Below are positions 52,586 through 60,192 of a stretch of DNA of 64,000 bases, piece by piece (the stretch's first letter is position 1; every line of letters begins with the position of its first letter). A program made the translations under genes and the position numbers. The notes below the pieces were generated by a model. That model made no database searches, was not told where the DNA came from, and saw only the letters and a program-made list of their open reading frames with translations. The DNA comes from Desulfobacter curvatus DSM 3379 (GTDB taxonomy: Bacteria; Desulfobacterota; Desulfobacteria; Desulfobacterales; Desulfobacteraceae): assembly GCF_000373985.1 (NCBI RefSeq), contig NZ_KB892901.1:674-64673 (forward strand), given 5' to 3'.

Positions 52586-55048
52586 TTATCCGGGCAGACC
52601 CGCATTAAAATCATTGATAAGCTTCTGGGATAACTGATCATGGATCTTCTTAATATTTTTTTCTGTCAGGGTTTTTGACGCAGAGCGGTAGACGATCCTG
52701 AATGACAGGGACTTTTTATCTTCACCAATGTTCCGGCCTTCAAATACATCAAAAAGGAAATAATTTTCTATCAAAGCCTGCGTTTGGGCAAAGGTTGAAA
52801 TGGTATCCATCATGGCTCCGACCTCAACACGCTTTGACACGATAAAGGTCATGTCCCTGGAAATTGAAGGGAATTTGGGCAGTCCAACCGCCTGGACAGC
52901 CTGGGGAACCACTTTCTCAAAACGGTCCATGTCCAAATCAAAAAGATAAGCATCCTGCTTCAAACCAAAGGCCGTTCCCACATCTGATGCTATTTTGCCA
53001 AGCGTACCAAGCACCAGACCGTCTTTCACCACCCTGGCACCATATCCCGCTTCAAAATAAGGACAGGTTTCGGCATCGGTTCTTTCATACACAACATCGG
53101 AAATCTGAAGCGTATCCAACAGCCCCTGCACAACACCCTTTAGATCAAAAAAATCAACAGCTTCCTTTTTGGAATACCAGGTCTGCTCCCAGCGGCATCC
53201 GGTGATTAACCCGCCAACCACCTCAGCTTCCTCGGGCTGCTCACCCGGGGCTGTTTCAATAAAGGTCTTTCCGATTTCAAACAACCGAAGCGTGTCCACT
53301 TGTTGGGCCGTATTTCTGGCCATGGATTCCAGCAATCCGGGTACAATGGATGTCCTGAGGACTGACATCTGGTCGGAAATGGGATTTAAAATTTCGACCA
53401 TCCGGGTTCTTTTGTCCGGGGCTTCAATGCCCATACGCTCACAGGCGTCCTTGCGGATAAAATTGTAATTAATGGCCTCACAAAATCCAAATCCGGTCAT
53501 GGCCTGACGAATTTTGCTTCGCAACACCAGGCGACCGGCAAGGGGCCGCCCTTCGGCTTTAACCAAAGGATAGCTGGTCTCAATTTTATTATATCCCCAC
53601 AACCGGGCCACTTCCTCGGAAAGATCTTCGGGCCTGGTCACATCAACTCTAAAGGAGGGGACATGAACCCGCAGAAGACTCTCGCCTTCTTTGTCCATCT
53701 TTTTTTCTACGTCAAATGCCACAGACGTCAGAATCTGCGCCATCTCATCTGCGGAAAACGTGGTCCCCAACCGGACATTCAACGCATCAGGGCTCATATC
53801 AATGGTCACAGGCTGGGCCTTAATTGGATTCTCATCAATAATGTCTTTGGCAATGGTGGCCGAACATAACTGAGCCATTAATACAACAGCTCTCTTCAAG
53901 GCAAACATGGTGCCTTCAGGGTCAACACCGCGCTCAAATCGGTGGGAGGCATCCGAAGAGATCCCTGTCCTTTTAGCGGTACGCCGGATGGACACGGGAT
54001 TAAAATAAGCACTTTCCACCAGCACCCGGGTGGTGGCATCGGTAATTTCAGAATTCTCGCCACCCATAACACCGGCAATACCCACAGGCTTTTCCCCGTC
54101 ACAGATCATGAGCATTTCAGGGTCAAGTTTGTGGACTTTCGAATCAAGCGTTGTAAACTCTAAGGGCGCATCGCCGGGTTTTCCGGCTGTTCTGACAATA
54201 ATTTTATTTTTGGCAATGTTGTCATAATCAAAGGCATGCAAGGGCTGCCCGGTTTCCATCATAACAAAATTGGTGACATCCACGACGTTATTTACGGAAA
54301 AGAGGCCAACGGCCTCAAGGCGCTGTTTCAACCAAAGCGGAGAAGGCCCGACCGTGACATCAAAAAGCATGCCTGCAGTATATCTGGGACACAATTGAGG
54401 ATCTTCAATCTCCACAGTAACAAAGTCATGAAGACTCCGGGAATCCATTTGGGCTTCCGGAAACGTCACGTCCGGCAGGGTCACCTTATTTTGAGGGTCC
54501 GTAAACGCCCCTATTTCACGGGCGACCCCAATAAGACTCAGGCAGTCCGGCCGGTTAGGGGTCAGATCAATCTCAAAAACGGCATCATCCAGCTTTAAGG
54601 CGGACTCAAGCGGAGTTCCTGTAACAAACTCGCCGTCAAGGTCCATGATACCGGATGCATCATCCGCCAGCATCAGTTCAGCAGCCGAACATAGCATACC
54701 ATGGGACGGTTCGCCCCGCAGTTTGCTTTTCTTTATTTTGAAATCACCGGGCAGCACAGCCCCCGGCAGGGCACAGGCAACATACATACCTTCTCTGACA
54801 TTGGGCGCACCGCAAACAATGGGAGAAAGCTCCCCTTTTCCAATATCCACAGCACAGCAGGTAAGCTTATCAGCATTGGGATGCTGTCTTGCCTGTACAA
54901 CCTGAGCCACAATCACATTGTCCAGGTAATCATAAAGACTTTCCACCCCGTCCACTTCAAGACCGGCCATGGTCAGTCTGTCTGATATTTCCTGGGGATC
55001 AAGATCAATGGGAATATATTCACGCAACCAGCTTAAACTGACTTTCAT
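52586..55048 (-). CDS. pheT: Phenylalanyl-tRNA synthetase beta subunit
   Basis: 820 residues. The order is canonical: tRNA-binding EMAP-like domain (VVQARQHPNADKLTCCAVDI), B3/4 editing domain (NRPDCLSLIGVAREI), B5 domain, a catalytic-like core (RLFEIGKTF, PYFEAGYGARV), and a C-terminal FDX-ACB domain (FPSISRDMTFIVSKRVEVGA). Its start lies two bases after the pheS stop. It pairs with PheS to charge tRNA-Phe. Confidence 0.97.
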   Translation of the reverse strand: MKVSLSWLREYIPIDLDPQEISDRLTMAGLEVDGVESLYDYLDNVIVAQVVQARQHPNADKLTCCAVDIGKGELSPIVCGAPNVREGMYVACALPGAVLPGDFKIKKSKLRGEPSHGMLCSAAELMLADDASGIMDLDGEFVTGTPLESALKLDDAVFEIDLTPNRPDCLSLIGVAREIGAFTDPQNKVTLPDVTFPEAQMDSRSLHDFVTVEIEDPQLCPRYTAGMLFDVTVGPSPLWLKQRLEAVGLFSVNNVVDVTNFVMMETGQPLHAFDYDNIAKNKIIVRTAGKPGDAPLEFTTLDSKVHKLDPEMLMICDGEKPVGIAGVMGGENSEITDATTRVLVESAYFNPVSIRRTAKRTGISSDASHRFERGVDPEGTMFALKRAVVLMAQLCSATIAKDIIDENPIKAQPVTIDMSPDALNVRLGTTFSADEMAQILTSVAFDVEKKMDKEGESLLRVHVPSFRVDVTRPEDLSEEVARLWGYNKIETSYPLVKAEGRPLAGRLVLRSKIRQAMTGFGFCEAINYNFIRKDACERMGIEAPDKRTRMVEILNPISDQMSVLRTSIVPGLLESMARNTAQQVDTLRLFEIGKTFIETAPGEQPEEAEVVGGLITGCRWEQTWYSKKEAVDFFDLKGVVQGLLDTLQISDVVYERTDAETCPYFEAGYGARVVKDGLVLGTLGKIASDVGTAFGLKQDAYLFDLDMDRFEKVVPQAVQAVGLPKFPSISRDMTFIVSKRVEVGAMMDTISTFAQTQALIENYFLFDVFEGRNIGEDKKSLSFRIVYRSASKTLTEKNIKKIHDQLSQKLINDFNAGLPG

Positions 55049-55050
55049 AA

Positions 55051-56076
55051 TTAGAACTGCCCTAGAAAACGCATATCGTTTTCGAAATATTTTCTGATAT
55101 CATCAATTCCGTATTTGAGCATGGCAACCCGTTCCATGCCAAGGCCAAAGGCAAACCCTGTATACTTTTGGGTATCATAACCGACATTTTCAAACACAGC
55201 CGGATGGACCATACCGGCACCCAGAATTTCAATCCAGCCGGTCTTCGAACATACCCGGCAGCCTTTGCCTTTGCACATGACACAGCGGATATCCACTTCA
55301 GCACTGGGTTCGGTAAAAGGAAAGAAACTGGGCCTGAACCGCAATGACGTATCCTTATCAAAAAACTGCTGAACAAACGTAGTCAGCACCCCTTTAAGAT
55401 CTCCAAAAGAGATATTTTTATCTACCATCAAGCCTTCCACCTGATGAAACATAGGGGTATGGGTCAAATCCGAGTCACAGCGAAACACCTTACCCGGAGA
55501 AATAATGCGCACAGGCGGCTCATTTTTTTCCATTACCCGGGGCTGGGAACCTGACGTATGGGTTCTCAAAACTATATTTTCAGACACATAGAAGGTATCC
55601 TGCATATCCCTGGCCGGATGATATGGGGGAATATTCAGGGCCTCAAAGTTATAGTAATCCGTCTCAACTTCCGGACCTTCGGCAATGTCAAACCCCAGGC
55701 GCAGAAAAATGCCGCAGATCTCATCTATCACCTGGGTGATAGGGTGCAGGGCACCTTTTTTGACCATACGCCCGGGCAGGGTAATGTCAATACCCTCAGC
55801 ACCACCGGCCAGGCTGGCTTCCAGGCCGGCCTGGGCTTGCTGTACCGCTTTTTCAAGCTTTACCTTCAGCAGATTACCATTTTTCCCTGCAGCAGGACGT
55901 TCATCCACCGGCAGGGATGGAATGTTGCGCAAAAAAGCTGTAAGCAGCCCCTTACGACCCAAAAAATGTGTGGAAACCGACTCAAGGGCGTCCTTTGAGT
56001 CTGCTGCGCCGATTTGTTCCAGGGCCTGTTTTTCAATGTCTTGGAGATTAGTTTGCAAAGTCCCCCCGAAATACAC
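55051..56076 (-). CDS. pheS: Phenylalanyl-tRNA synthetase alpha subunit
   Basis: 341 residues from the GTG at 56076, which has AGGA about seven bases upstream; a TTG at 56058 after GGGGGGA is a weaker alternative. Class II motifs are present: HPITQVIDEICGIFLRLGFD, the HTSGSQPRVME motif 2 region, SFFPFTEPSAEVDIRC and GFAFGLGMERVAMLKYGIDD (motif 3). A short CMCKGKGCRVCSKTGW-like stretch gives four Cys. Confidence 0.96.
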   Translation of the reverse strand: MYFGGTLQTNLQDIEKQALEQIGAADSKDALESVSTHFLGRKGLLTAFLRNIPSLPVDERPAAGKNGNLLKVKLEKAVQQAQAGLEASLAGGAEGIDITLPGRMVKKGALHPITQVIDEICGIFLRLGFDIAEGPEVETDYYNFEALNIPPYHPARDMQDTFYVSENIVLRTHTSGSQPRVMEKNEPPVRIISPGKVFRCDSDLTHTPMFHQVEGLMVDKNISFGDLKGVLTTFVQQFFDKDTSLRFRPSFFPFTEPSAEVDIRCVMCKGKGCRVCSKTGWIEILGAGMVHPAVFENVGYDTQKYTGFAFGLGMERVAMLKYGIDDIRKYFENDMRFLGQF

Positions 56077-56111
56077 TTTAGTTCCTACCCATCCATATTT
56101 CTGGATGGATA

Positions 56112-56465
56112 TTAGTTCAGTTTGGCAGATGCCTGGGAAGCCAGCTGGGAGAATCCCGCAGGATCGGATACAGCCAGATCAGCCAGGACTTTTCTGTCCA
56201 GTTCACTGCCGGCAAGTTTCAGCCCGTTCATGAACCGGGAATAGGACAATTCATTCATCCGTGCGCCGGCATTGATACGTACAATCCACAATTTTCTGAA
56301 ATCTCTTTTTCTTGCCCGACGGTCCCTATAGGCGTACATTAATGCCTTATCCACTGCGTCTGCAGCAGTTCTGTAAAGCTTGCTTCGCCCACCCCTGAAA
56401 CCTTTTGCCAGCTTAAGCACCTTGTTGCGGCGCCGTCTTGCCTTGAATCCTCTTTTTACTCTCAT
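56112..56465 (-). CDS. rplT: 50S ribosomal protein L20
   Basis: 117 residues from ATG 56465, chosen because AAGGAG lies nine bases upstream and MRVKRGFKARRRRNKVLKLA is the usual start. RDRRARKRDFRKLWIVRINA and YSRFMNGLKLAGSELDRKVL complete the family pattern. It starts 50S assembly and in many bacteria represses its own operon. Confidence 0.97.
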   Translation of the reverse strand: MRVKRGFKARRRRNKVLKLAKGFRGGRSKLYRTAADAVDKALMYAYRDRRARKRDFRKLWIVRINAGARMNELSYSRFMNGLKLAGSELDRKVLADLAVSDPAGFSQLASQASAKLN

Positions 56466-56543
56466 TTTTCTACACTCCTTATACACCATCAGCCAACCAC
56501 TTTATATTGGTCGGCTTCCATATCAATATTATTTAAAACCGCT

Positions 56544-56665
56544 GTGTTTGGATAAAAAGTTGCCCAGATGCAAGGCGCAGACAAATTTGCAATCGAACCT
56601 CATGGTTGTGAGGATAGCAGCTTTTATATGCAACGTCGCAGGTGGGAGACTTTGTGTTCAAACAC
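56544..56665. repeat. MITE-like 122-bp inverted repeat between rpmI and rplT
   Basis: The ends GTGTTTG and CAAACAC are exact complements, and the inner arms continue imperfectly (AAAAAGTTGCCCAGATGC against GCAGGTGGGAGACTTTGTG, with most positions pairing). The centre contains a further hairpin near 56605-56625. The ribosomal genes on either side are intact. It resembles intergenic repeats of non-autonomous mobile elements; no second copy is seen in this window. Confidence 0.6.
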
Positions 56666-56668
56666 TAA

Positions 56669-56866
56669 TTAGCCGTAGGGCAGCATCCGGCGGACTTCCT
56701 TCATATCAGAACCCGCAACAATCTGGGGCTGGCGAAGGCTTCTCTTTCGTTTGGTGGTCTTCTTGGTCAGAATATGACTGGCATGGGACTTGCGGAATTT
56801 GTATTTACCTGACCCGGTTTTTTCAAACCGTTTGGCAGCCGCACGGCATGTCTTAATTTTTGGCAT
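56669..56866 (-). CDS. rpmI: 50S ribosomal protein L35
   Basis: 65 residues, standard length, starting MPKIKTCRAAAKRFEKTGSG and containing KFRKSHASHILTKKTTKRKR. Its start has CAGGAG upstream. In this operon it normally sits 20-30 bases before rplT; here the 122-bp inverted repeat pushes the two apart to about 200 bases. Confidence 0.96.
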   Translation of the reverse strand: MPKIKTCRAAAKRFEKTGSGKYKFRKSHASHILTKKTTKRKRSLRQPQIVAGSDMKEVRRMLPYG

Positions 56867-56897
56867 TACTAAATCTCCTGAAGATTCTCAACTATTA

Positions 56898-56933
56898 TAA
56901 AAACTAAAGGCGGTATATACGGAATATACCACC
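56898..56933 (-). promoter_or_regulatory. Attenuator-like hairpin between infC and rpmI
   Basis: On the minus strand GGTGGTATAT-TCCG-TATATACCGCC forms a stem of about ten pairs with a tight loop, followed by TTTAGTTTTTAT. It looks like an intrinsic terminator 32-67 bases upstream of rpmI, inside the operon, so it may attenuate rpmI-rplT expression relative to infC, perhaps under L20 control. Confidence 0.6.
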
Positions 56934-57122
56934 ACACACATTACCCCCTTAACACCGGAAAGCCTGCACAAAAACAGGAACAACCAGCCGGTGAACAGAG
57001 GCTTAAAAAAAACACCTTTTTGCTTGCCTTTTAACCGTGTTCTTGGTTATGGATTAACCCACACCTTAAATACGAATAAAATCCGGCGCAAAATCCGTAG
57101 CGTTTATTTCTCTTCACACCCC

Positions 57123-57644
57123 TTATTTGGGGCCAAGCAACATGGTAATGACCCGCCCTTCAAACTTGGGGAGCTGTTCCACCTGGGCAAAATCTTTGGT
57201 CATTTCCACCACTTTTTCCAGAATGACGCTGGCCTGCTCCTTGAGCATAAACTCGCGCCCCCTGAAAACAAGTGTTATTTTTACCTTATCACCATTGGAA
57301 ATAAATTTTTCTATGTGCCGAACCTTAGTTGCAAGATCATGATCATCTGTTTTAGGGCGAACCTTGATCTCCTTGATCTGGACACTTTTTTGCTTCCTTT
57401 TGGCTTCTTGTTTTTTCTTAGTCAGCTCGTACTTATACTTTCCATGATCCATTATTTTGCAGACAGGAGGTCTCGCATCAGGAGACACTTCAACCAGATC
57501 CAAATCTTCGCTTTGGGCAACACGCAACGCCTCAGAAATGGGTAGAATTCCTATCTGTTCACCATCAGAACCGATTACCCGAACCTCAGAGGCTCTGATC
57601 CCCTTATTCACTCTTGTCTGATCCTGCTTAACTCGCTTAGATAT
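57123..57644 (-). CDS. infC: Translation initiation factor IF-3, with probable ATA start
   Basis: 173 residues from ATA 57644. IF3 N-domain: VNKGIRASEVRVIGSDGEQI and GILPISEALRVAQSEDLDLV; linker YELTKKKQEAKRKQKS; C-domain: EIKVRPKTDDHDLATKVRHI and KITLVFRGREFMLKEQ. A perfect GGGAGG ends five bases before the ATA, whereas the in-frame GTG at 57665 lies upstream of that site, so the site must serve the ATA. infC commonly uses AUU/AUA/AUC starts so that IF3 represses its own synthesis. Confidence 0.93.
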   Translation of the reverse strand: MSKRVKQDQTRVNKGIRASEVRVIGSDGEQIGILPISEALRVAQSEDLDLVEVSPDARPPVCKIMDHGKYKYELTKKKQEAKRKQKSVQIKEIKVRPKTDDHDLATKVRHIEKFISNGDKVKITLVFRGREFMLKEQASVILEKVVEMTKDFAQVEQLPKFEGRVITMLLGPK

Positions 57645-57649
57645 TTTTA

Positions 57650-57654
57650 CCTCC
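57650..57654 (-). promoter_or_regulatory. infC ribosome-binding site that decides the start
   Basis: GGAGG (within GGGAGGT) with a five-base spacer to the ATA at 57644-57642. No ATG, GTG or TTG lies at a usable distance downstream. Confidence 0.8.
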
Positions 57655-57705
57655 CGCCGAAGCACAAAATTATAATCATGTCAATACAACAAGCATAACC
57701 TTTGA

Positions 57706-57734
57706 ATTATATATAGAAGATACATACAAATCAA
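57706..57734 (-). promoter_or_regulatory. Promoter of the infC-rpmI-rplT-pheST operon
   Basis: On the minus strand TTGATT (57734-57729), 17 bases, then TATAAT (57711-57706), a near-consensus sigma-70 site giving a leader of about 55 bases before infC. Confidence 0.7.
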
Positions 57735-57753
57735 GGACTATTTATTTCATTCC

Positions 57754-58296
57754 TTAAATTACATCCCCATCTATGTCTTGCGACTCACGCCATTGATCTA
57801 GCGTATATGACTCCAGAAAGCTGTCTTTCCAATATAAATTAGCATCTTTATTAAAAAAATCATGGAAAAGATCAAGGCTTTTTTTGCGCAGCACATGGGG
57901 AACGATCGTGATTTGCGCGTCTCTATATAGGGGGCTCAGATGCGCTCTGTCCAGGCCGGTGCCACCTCCCATCACATCCTCATAGGCAAATACCAGGGTC
58001 CGGATACCAGCCAGAATAATTGCAGCAAAGCACATCAAACAAGGTTCCATGGTACAAAACAGCACAGCGCGTTCCGGGATAAACCGGGCATCTGATGATT
58101 CAAGGGCTTTAATCGCACGTATTTCTGCATGGTCAATTTCACTGAAAAAAGATAGCTTCCCCGACGTGCCGCTCCTGGCACCCGAGGCAATCACCCGATC
58201 ATCTTGAACAATGACACACCCAACAGGAAACTGCCCTCTATCGAAAGCGTTACGGGCCTGCCCAAGGGCCTGCTCCATAAAAAACTCGTAGTCCAA
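57754..58296 (-). CDS. TadA-like nucleoside/base deaminase
   Basis: 180 residues. Zinc-dependent cytidine deaminase-fold motifs: DHAEIRAIKAL (HAE with the catalytic Glu) and CTMEPCLMC (PCxxC). GQFPVGCVIVQDDRVIASGA and YEDVMGGGTGLDRAHLSPLY are also family-like. The protein is longer than typical TadA (about 150) and has a divergent acidic C-terminus, so it may act on a free base or nucleoside (guanine or cytosine deaminase group) and not on tRNA. It reads away from dgt, sharing a 75-base divergent region. Confidence 0.85.
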   Translation of the reverse strand: MDYEFFMEQALGQARNAFDRGQFPVGCVIVQDDRVIASGARSGTSGKLSFFSEIDHAEIRAIKALESSDARFIPERAVLFCTMEPCLMCFAAIILAGIRTLVFAYEDVMGGGTGLDRAHLSPLYRDAQITIVPHVLRKKSLDLFHDFFNKDANLYWKDSFLESYTLDQWRESQDIDGDVI

Positions 58297-58371
58297 AAAT
58301 ACTCCTTTTCTTGATTTTTTTATTAAATGCTGTATTTAATTTTATTTTTATTTTATTTCAATACTGTTTTG

Positions 58372-59460
58372 ATGAATACATTAAACTCCAACATAGAACA
58401 AAAACCCAGTATCCGGGAAATCTTCCAGCAACGGGAGCACAATTTCCTGTCAAGATACGGCACCCCCAGCACCAGTGCTGAACGCCGACACCCCGATATT
58501 GCCCCCGGCAACATCAGAACCCCTTTTCAGCTGGACCGGGACCGAATCGTATACTCCAATGCCTTCAGGCGGTTGAAATACAAAACCCAAGTTTTCCTAT
58601 CGCCGTTGGGGGACCATTACCGAACCCGGCTTACCCACACCCTAGAGGTTTCTGAAACAGCAAGAAATATTGCCCGGGCCATGCGCTTGAATGAGGACCT
58701 TGCCGAAGCGGTTGCCCTTGGCCACGATTTAGGACATACACCTTTTGGCCATGGCGGAGAGACGGCCCTAATCCAGATACACTCTGCGCATTTTACCCAT
58801 TCCGATCAGAGCTTAAGGGTGGTGGATGTATTGGAGAATAAAGGAAAAGGCCTGAATCTCACCACCCAGGTCAGAGACGGCATCCTTAAGCATTCCAAAG
58901 GATTCGGCAACATCATACCGGCGACACCCGGTGAAACCGCATCCACCATTGAAGGACGGATCGTACGTGTTGCCGATATCATTGCGTACCTGAACCATGA
59001 CCTTGATGATGCGTTGCGGGGCAAGGTAATATCCTGGGATGAAGTACCCGAAATCTGCATCCGAAAGCTTGGCACAACCCACTCCGCCCGCGCATCTACA
59101 ATGATGGAGCAGCTGGTTTACAACAGCGGTCCCCAAAATGGAGAATTCATTTTGAGCATGGGTGAGGAGACCATGGAAGCCATGACAATCCTAAGAAAAT
59201 TCCTCTTTGAAAAGGTGTATCGGTCCCCGGCGGTTCACGGAGAGTTTGTAAAGGCCAAAAAAGTAATCATCGGCCTTTATAAATATTTCATGGAGAATCC
59301 CGACGAGATGCAAAAAGAGTTGGAAAAAATGGAGATGGCCCCATGGGATTCAGCAAAAAATAAACTGAAGCGCTCGGTGTGTGATGTCATTGCCTCCATG
59401 ACAGACCGGTACGCACTTGAATTGTACGCGCGTCTGTTCTTCCCTAACCCACTGGTTTAA
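58372..59460 (+). CDS. dgt: dGTP triphosphohydrolase-like HD protein
   Basis: 362 residues from ATG 58372; a longer 58327 start would add a hydrophobic leader absent from the family. The HD-domain metal site is RTRLTHTLEVSETARNIARA then ALGHDLGHTPFGHGGE, with a later YLNHDLDDALRG. RDRIVYSNAFRRLKYKTQVF is the typical lead-in of bacterial dGTPases. It converts dGTP to deoxyguanosine and triphosphate; short members of this class may act on other dNTPs. Confidence 0.9.
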   Translation: MNTLNSNIEQKPSIREIFQQREHNFLSRYGTPSTSAERRHPDIAPGNIRTPFQLDRDRIVYSNAFRRLKYKTQVFLSPLGDHYRTRLTHTLEVSETARNIARAMRLNEDLAEAVALGHDLGHTPFGHGGETALIQIHSAHFTHSDQSLRVVDVLENKGKGLNLTTQVRDGILKHSKGFGNIIPATPGETASTIEGRIVRVADIIAYLNHDLDDALRGKVISWDEVPEICIRKLGTTHSARASTMMEQLVYNSGPQNGEFILSMGEETMEAMTILRKFLFEKVYRSPAVHGEFVKAKKVIIGLYKYFMENPDEMQKELEKMEMAPWDSAKNKLKRSVCDVIASMTDRYALELYARLFFPNPLV

Positions 59461-59474
59461 AACGCACACGAAAG

Positions 59475-60086
59475 ATGGCTATGATACATATCCCGGAATA
59501 TTTTTCACCCTTGGTCCGGCTCTACCATGAAATGGATAAACGATGGAATCAGGTTGCACAGGAATATGGATTTCAGTGCAACGGTTGTGAAGACAACTGC
59601 TGCCTGTCTCTATTTTTTCATCACACCCATGCAGAAGCATCTTTTTTGCAATATGGATTCCAGACATTGCCCCCTAAAGACCAAAAGCAGATATTAACCC
59701 TTAGCCGGGACTATTGCCGTCGAACCTTTTCCAAGAATGCGGAGAACCACAACCCGCCGGTATCCCAAAAAATCCCCTGCCCGTTGCTCAAGATGGACAG
59801 GTGCAGCCTTTACGAATTTCGACCAATGATCTGCCGAATGCATGGACTGCCCCACGAGCTTCACAAACCCGGATTTAATGTCATTAAAGGACCCGGCTGT
59901 GATGCCGGAAAATTTGACGACCGTACATACATCCCTTTTGACCGGACCCCGTTTTACAAACAGATGGCTGTCATAGAAATGAATTTCAGGCAACTGACAG
60001 GCAAAACCGGAAAAATAAAACAAACCATCGCCCAGATTCTTTCAGATTCAACGCCGGGACAAAAAAGAGACACAAAGATACCTTGA
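59475..60086 (+). CDS. YkgJ-like zinc/iron-chelating cysteine-cluster protein
   Basis: 203 residues. The cysteine cluster CNGCEDNCC lies near residue 35, followed by PCPLLKMDRCSLYEFRPMIC and RMHGLPHE, the CPLL-x-C-x-Y-x-x-RP-x-x-CR-x-H/F-G pattern of the UPF0153/YkgJ family. These proteins are thought to bind zinc or an Fe-S cluster; their role is unknown. It follows dgt by 14 bases and may share its transcript. Confidence 0.85.
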   Translation: MAMIHIPEYFSPLVRLYHEMDKRWNQVAQEYGFQCNGCEDNCCLSLFFHHTHAEASFLQYGFQTLPPKDQKQILTLSRDYCRRTFSKNAENHNPPVSQKIPCPLLKMDRCSLYEFRPMICRMHGLPHELHKPGFNVIKGPGCDAGKFDDRTYIPFDRTPFYKQMAVIEMNFRQLTGKTGKIKQTIAQILSDSTPGQKRDTKIP

Positions 60087-60109
60087 CAGTGCCAAAACAA
60101 TCCTATAAT
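60083..60109 (+). promoter_or_regulatory. Probable pta promoter
   Basis: TTGACA (60083-60088) and TATAAT (60104-60109), both exact consensus hexamers but with a short 15-base spacer. The -35 overlaps the stop codon of the preceding gene. The short spacer suggests activator help or weaker basal activity. Confidence 0.5.
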
Positions 60110-60192
60110 TATCGTAAAGTTAATGTCTTGTATTTTCTATAAAATGTTCCGTTCCACCAGAATAACAAACCAGCACTTTTGGAGAAAATTTA

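Noticed and set aside
58312..58345. Promoter before dgt (TTGATT ... TTTAAT)
   Set aside because: The region is nearly pure A/T, so such matches are expected by chance.
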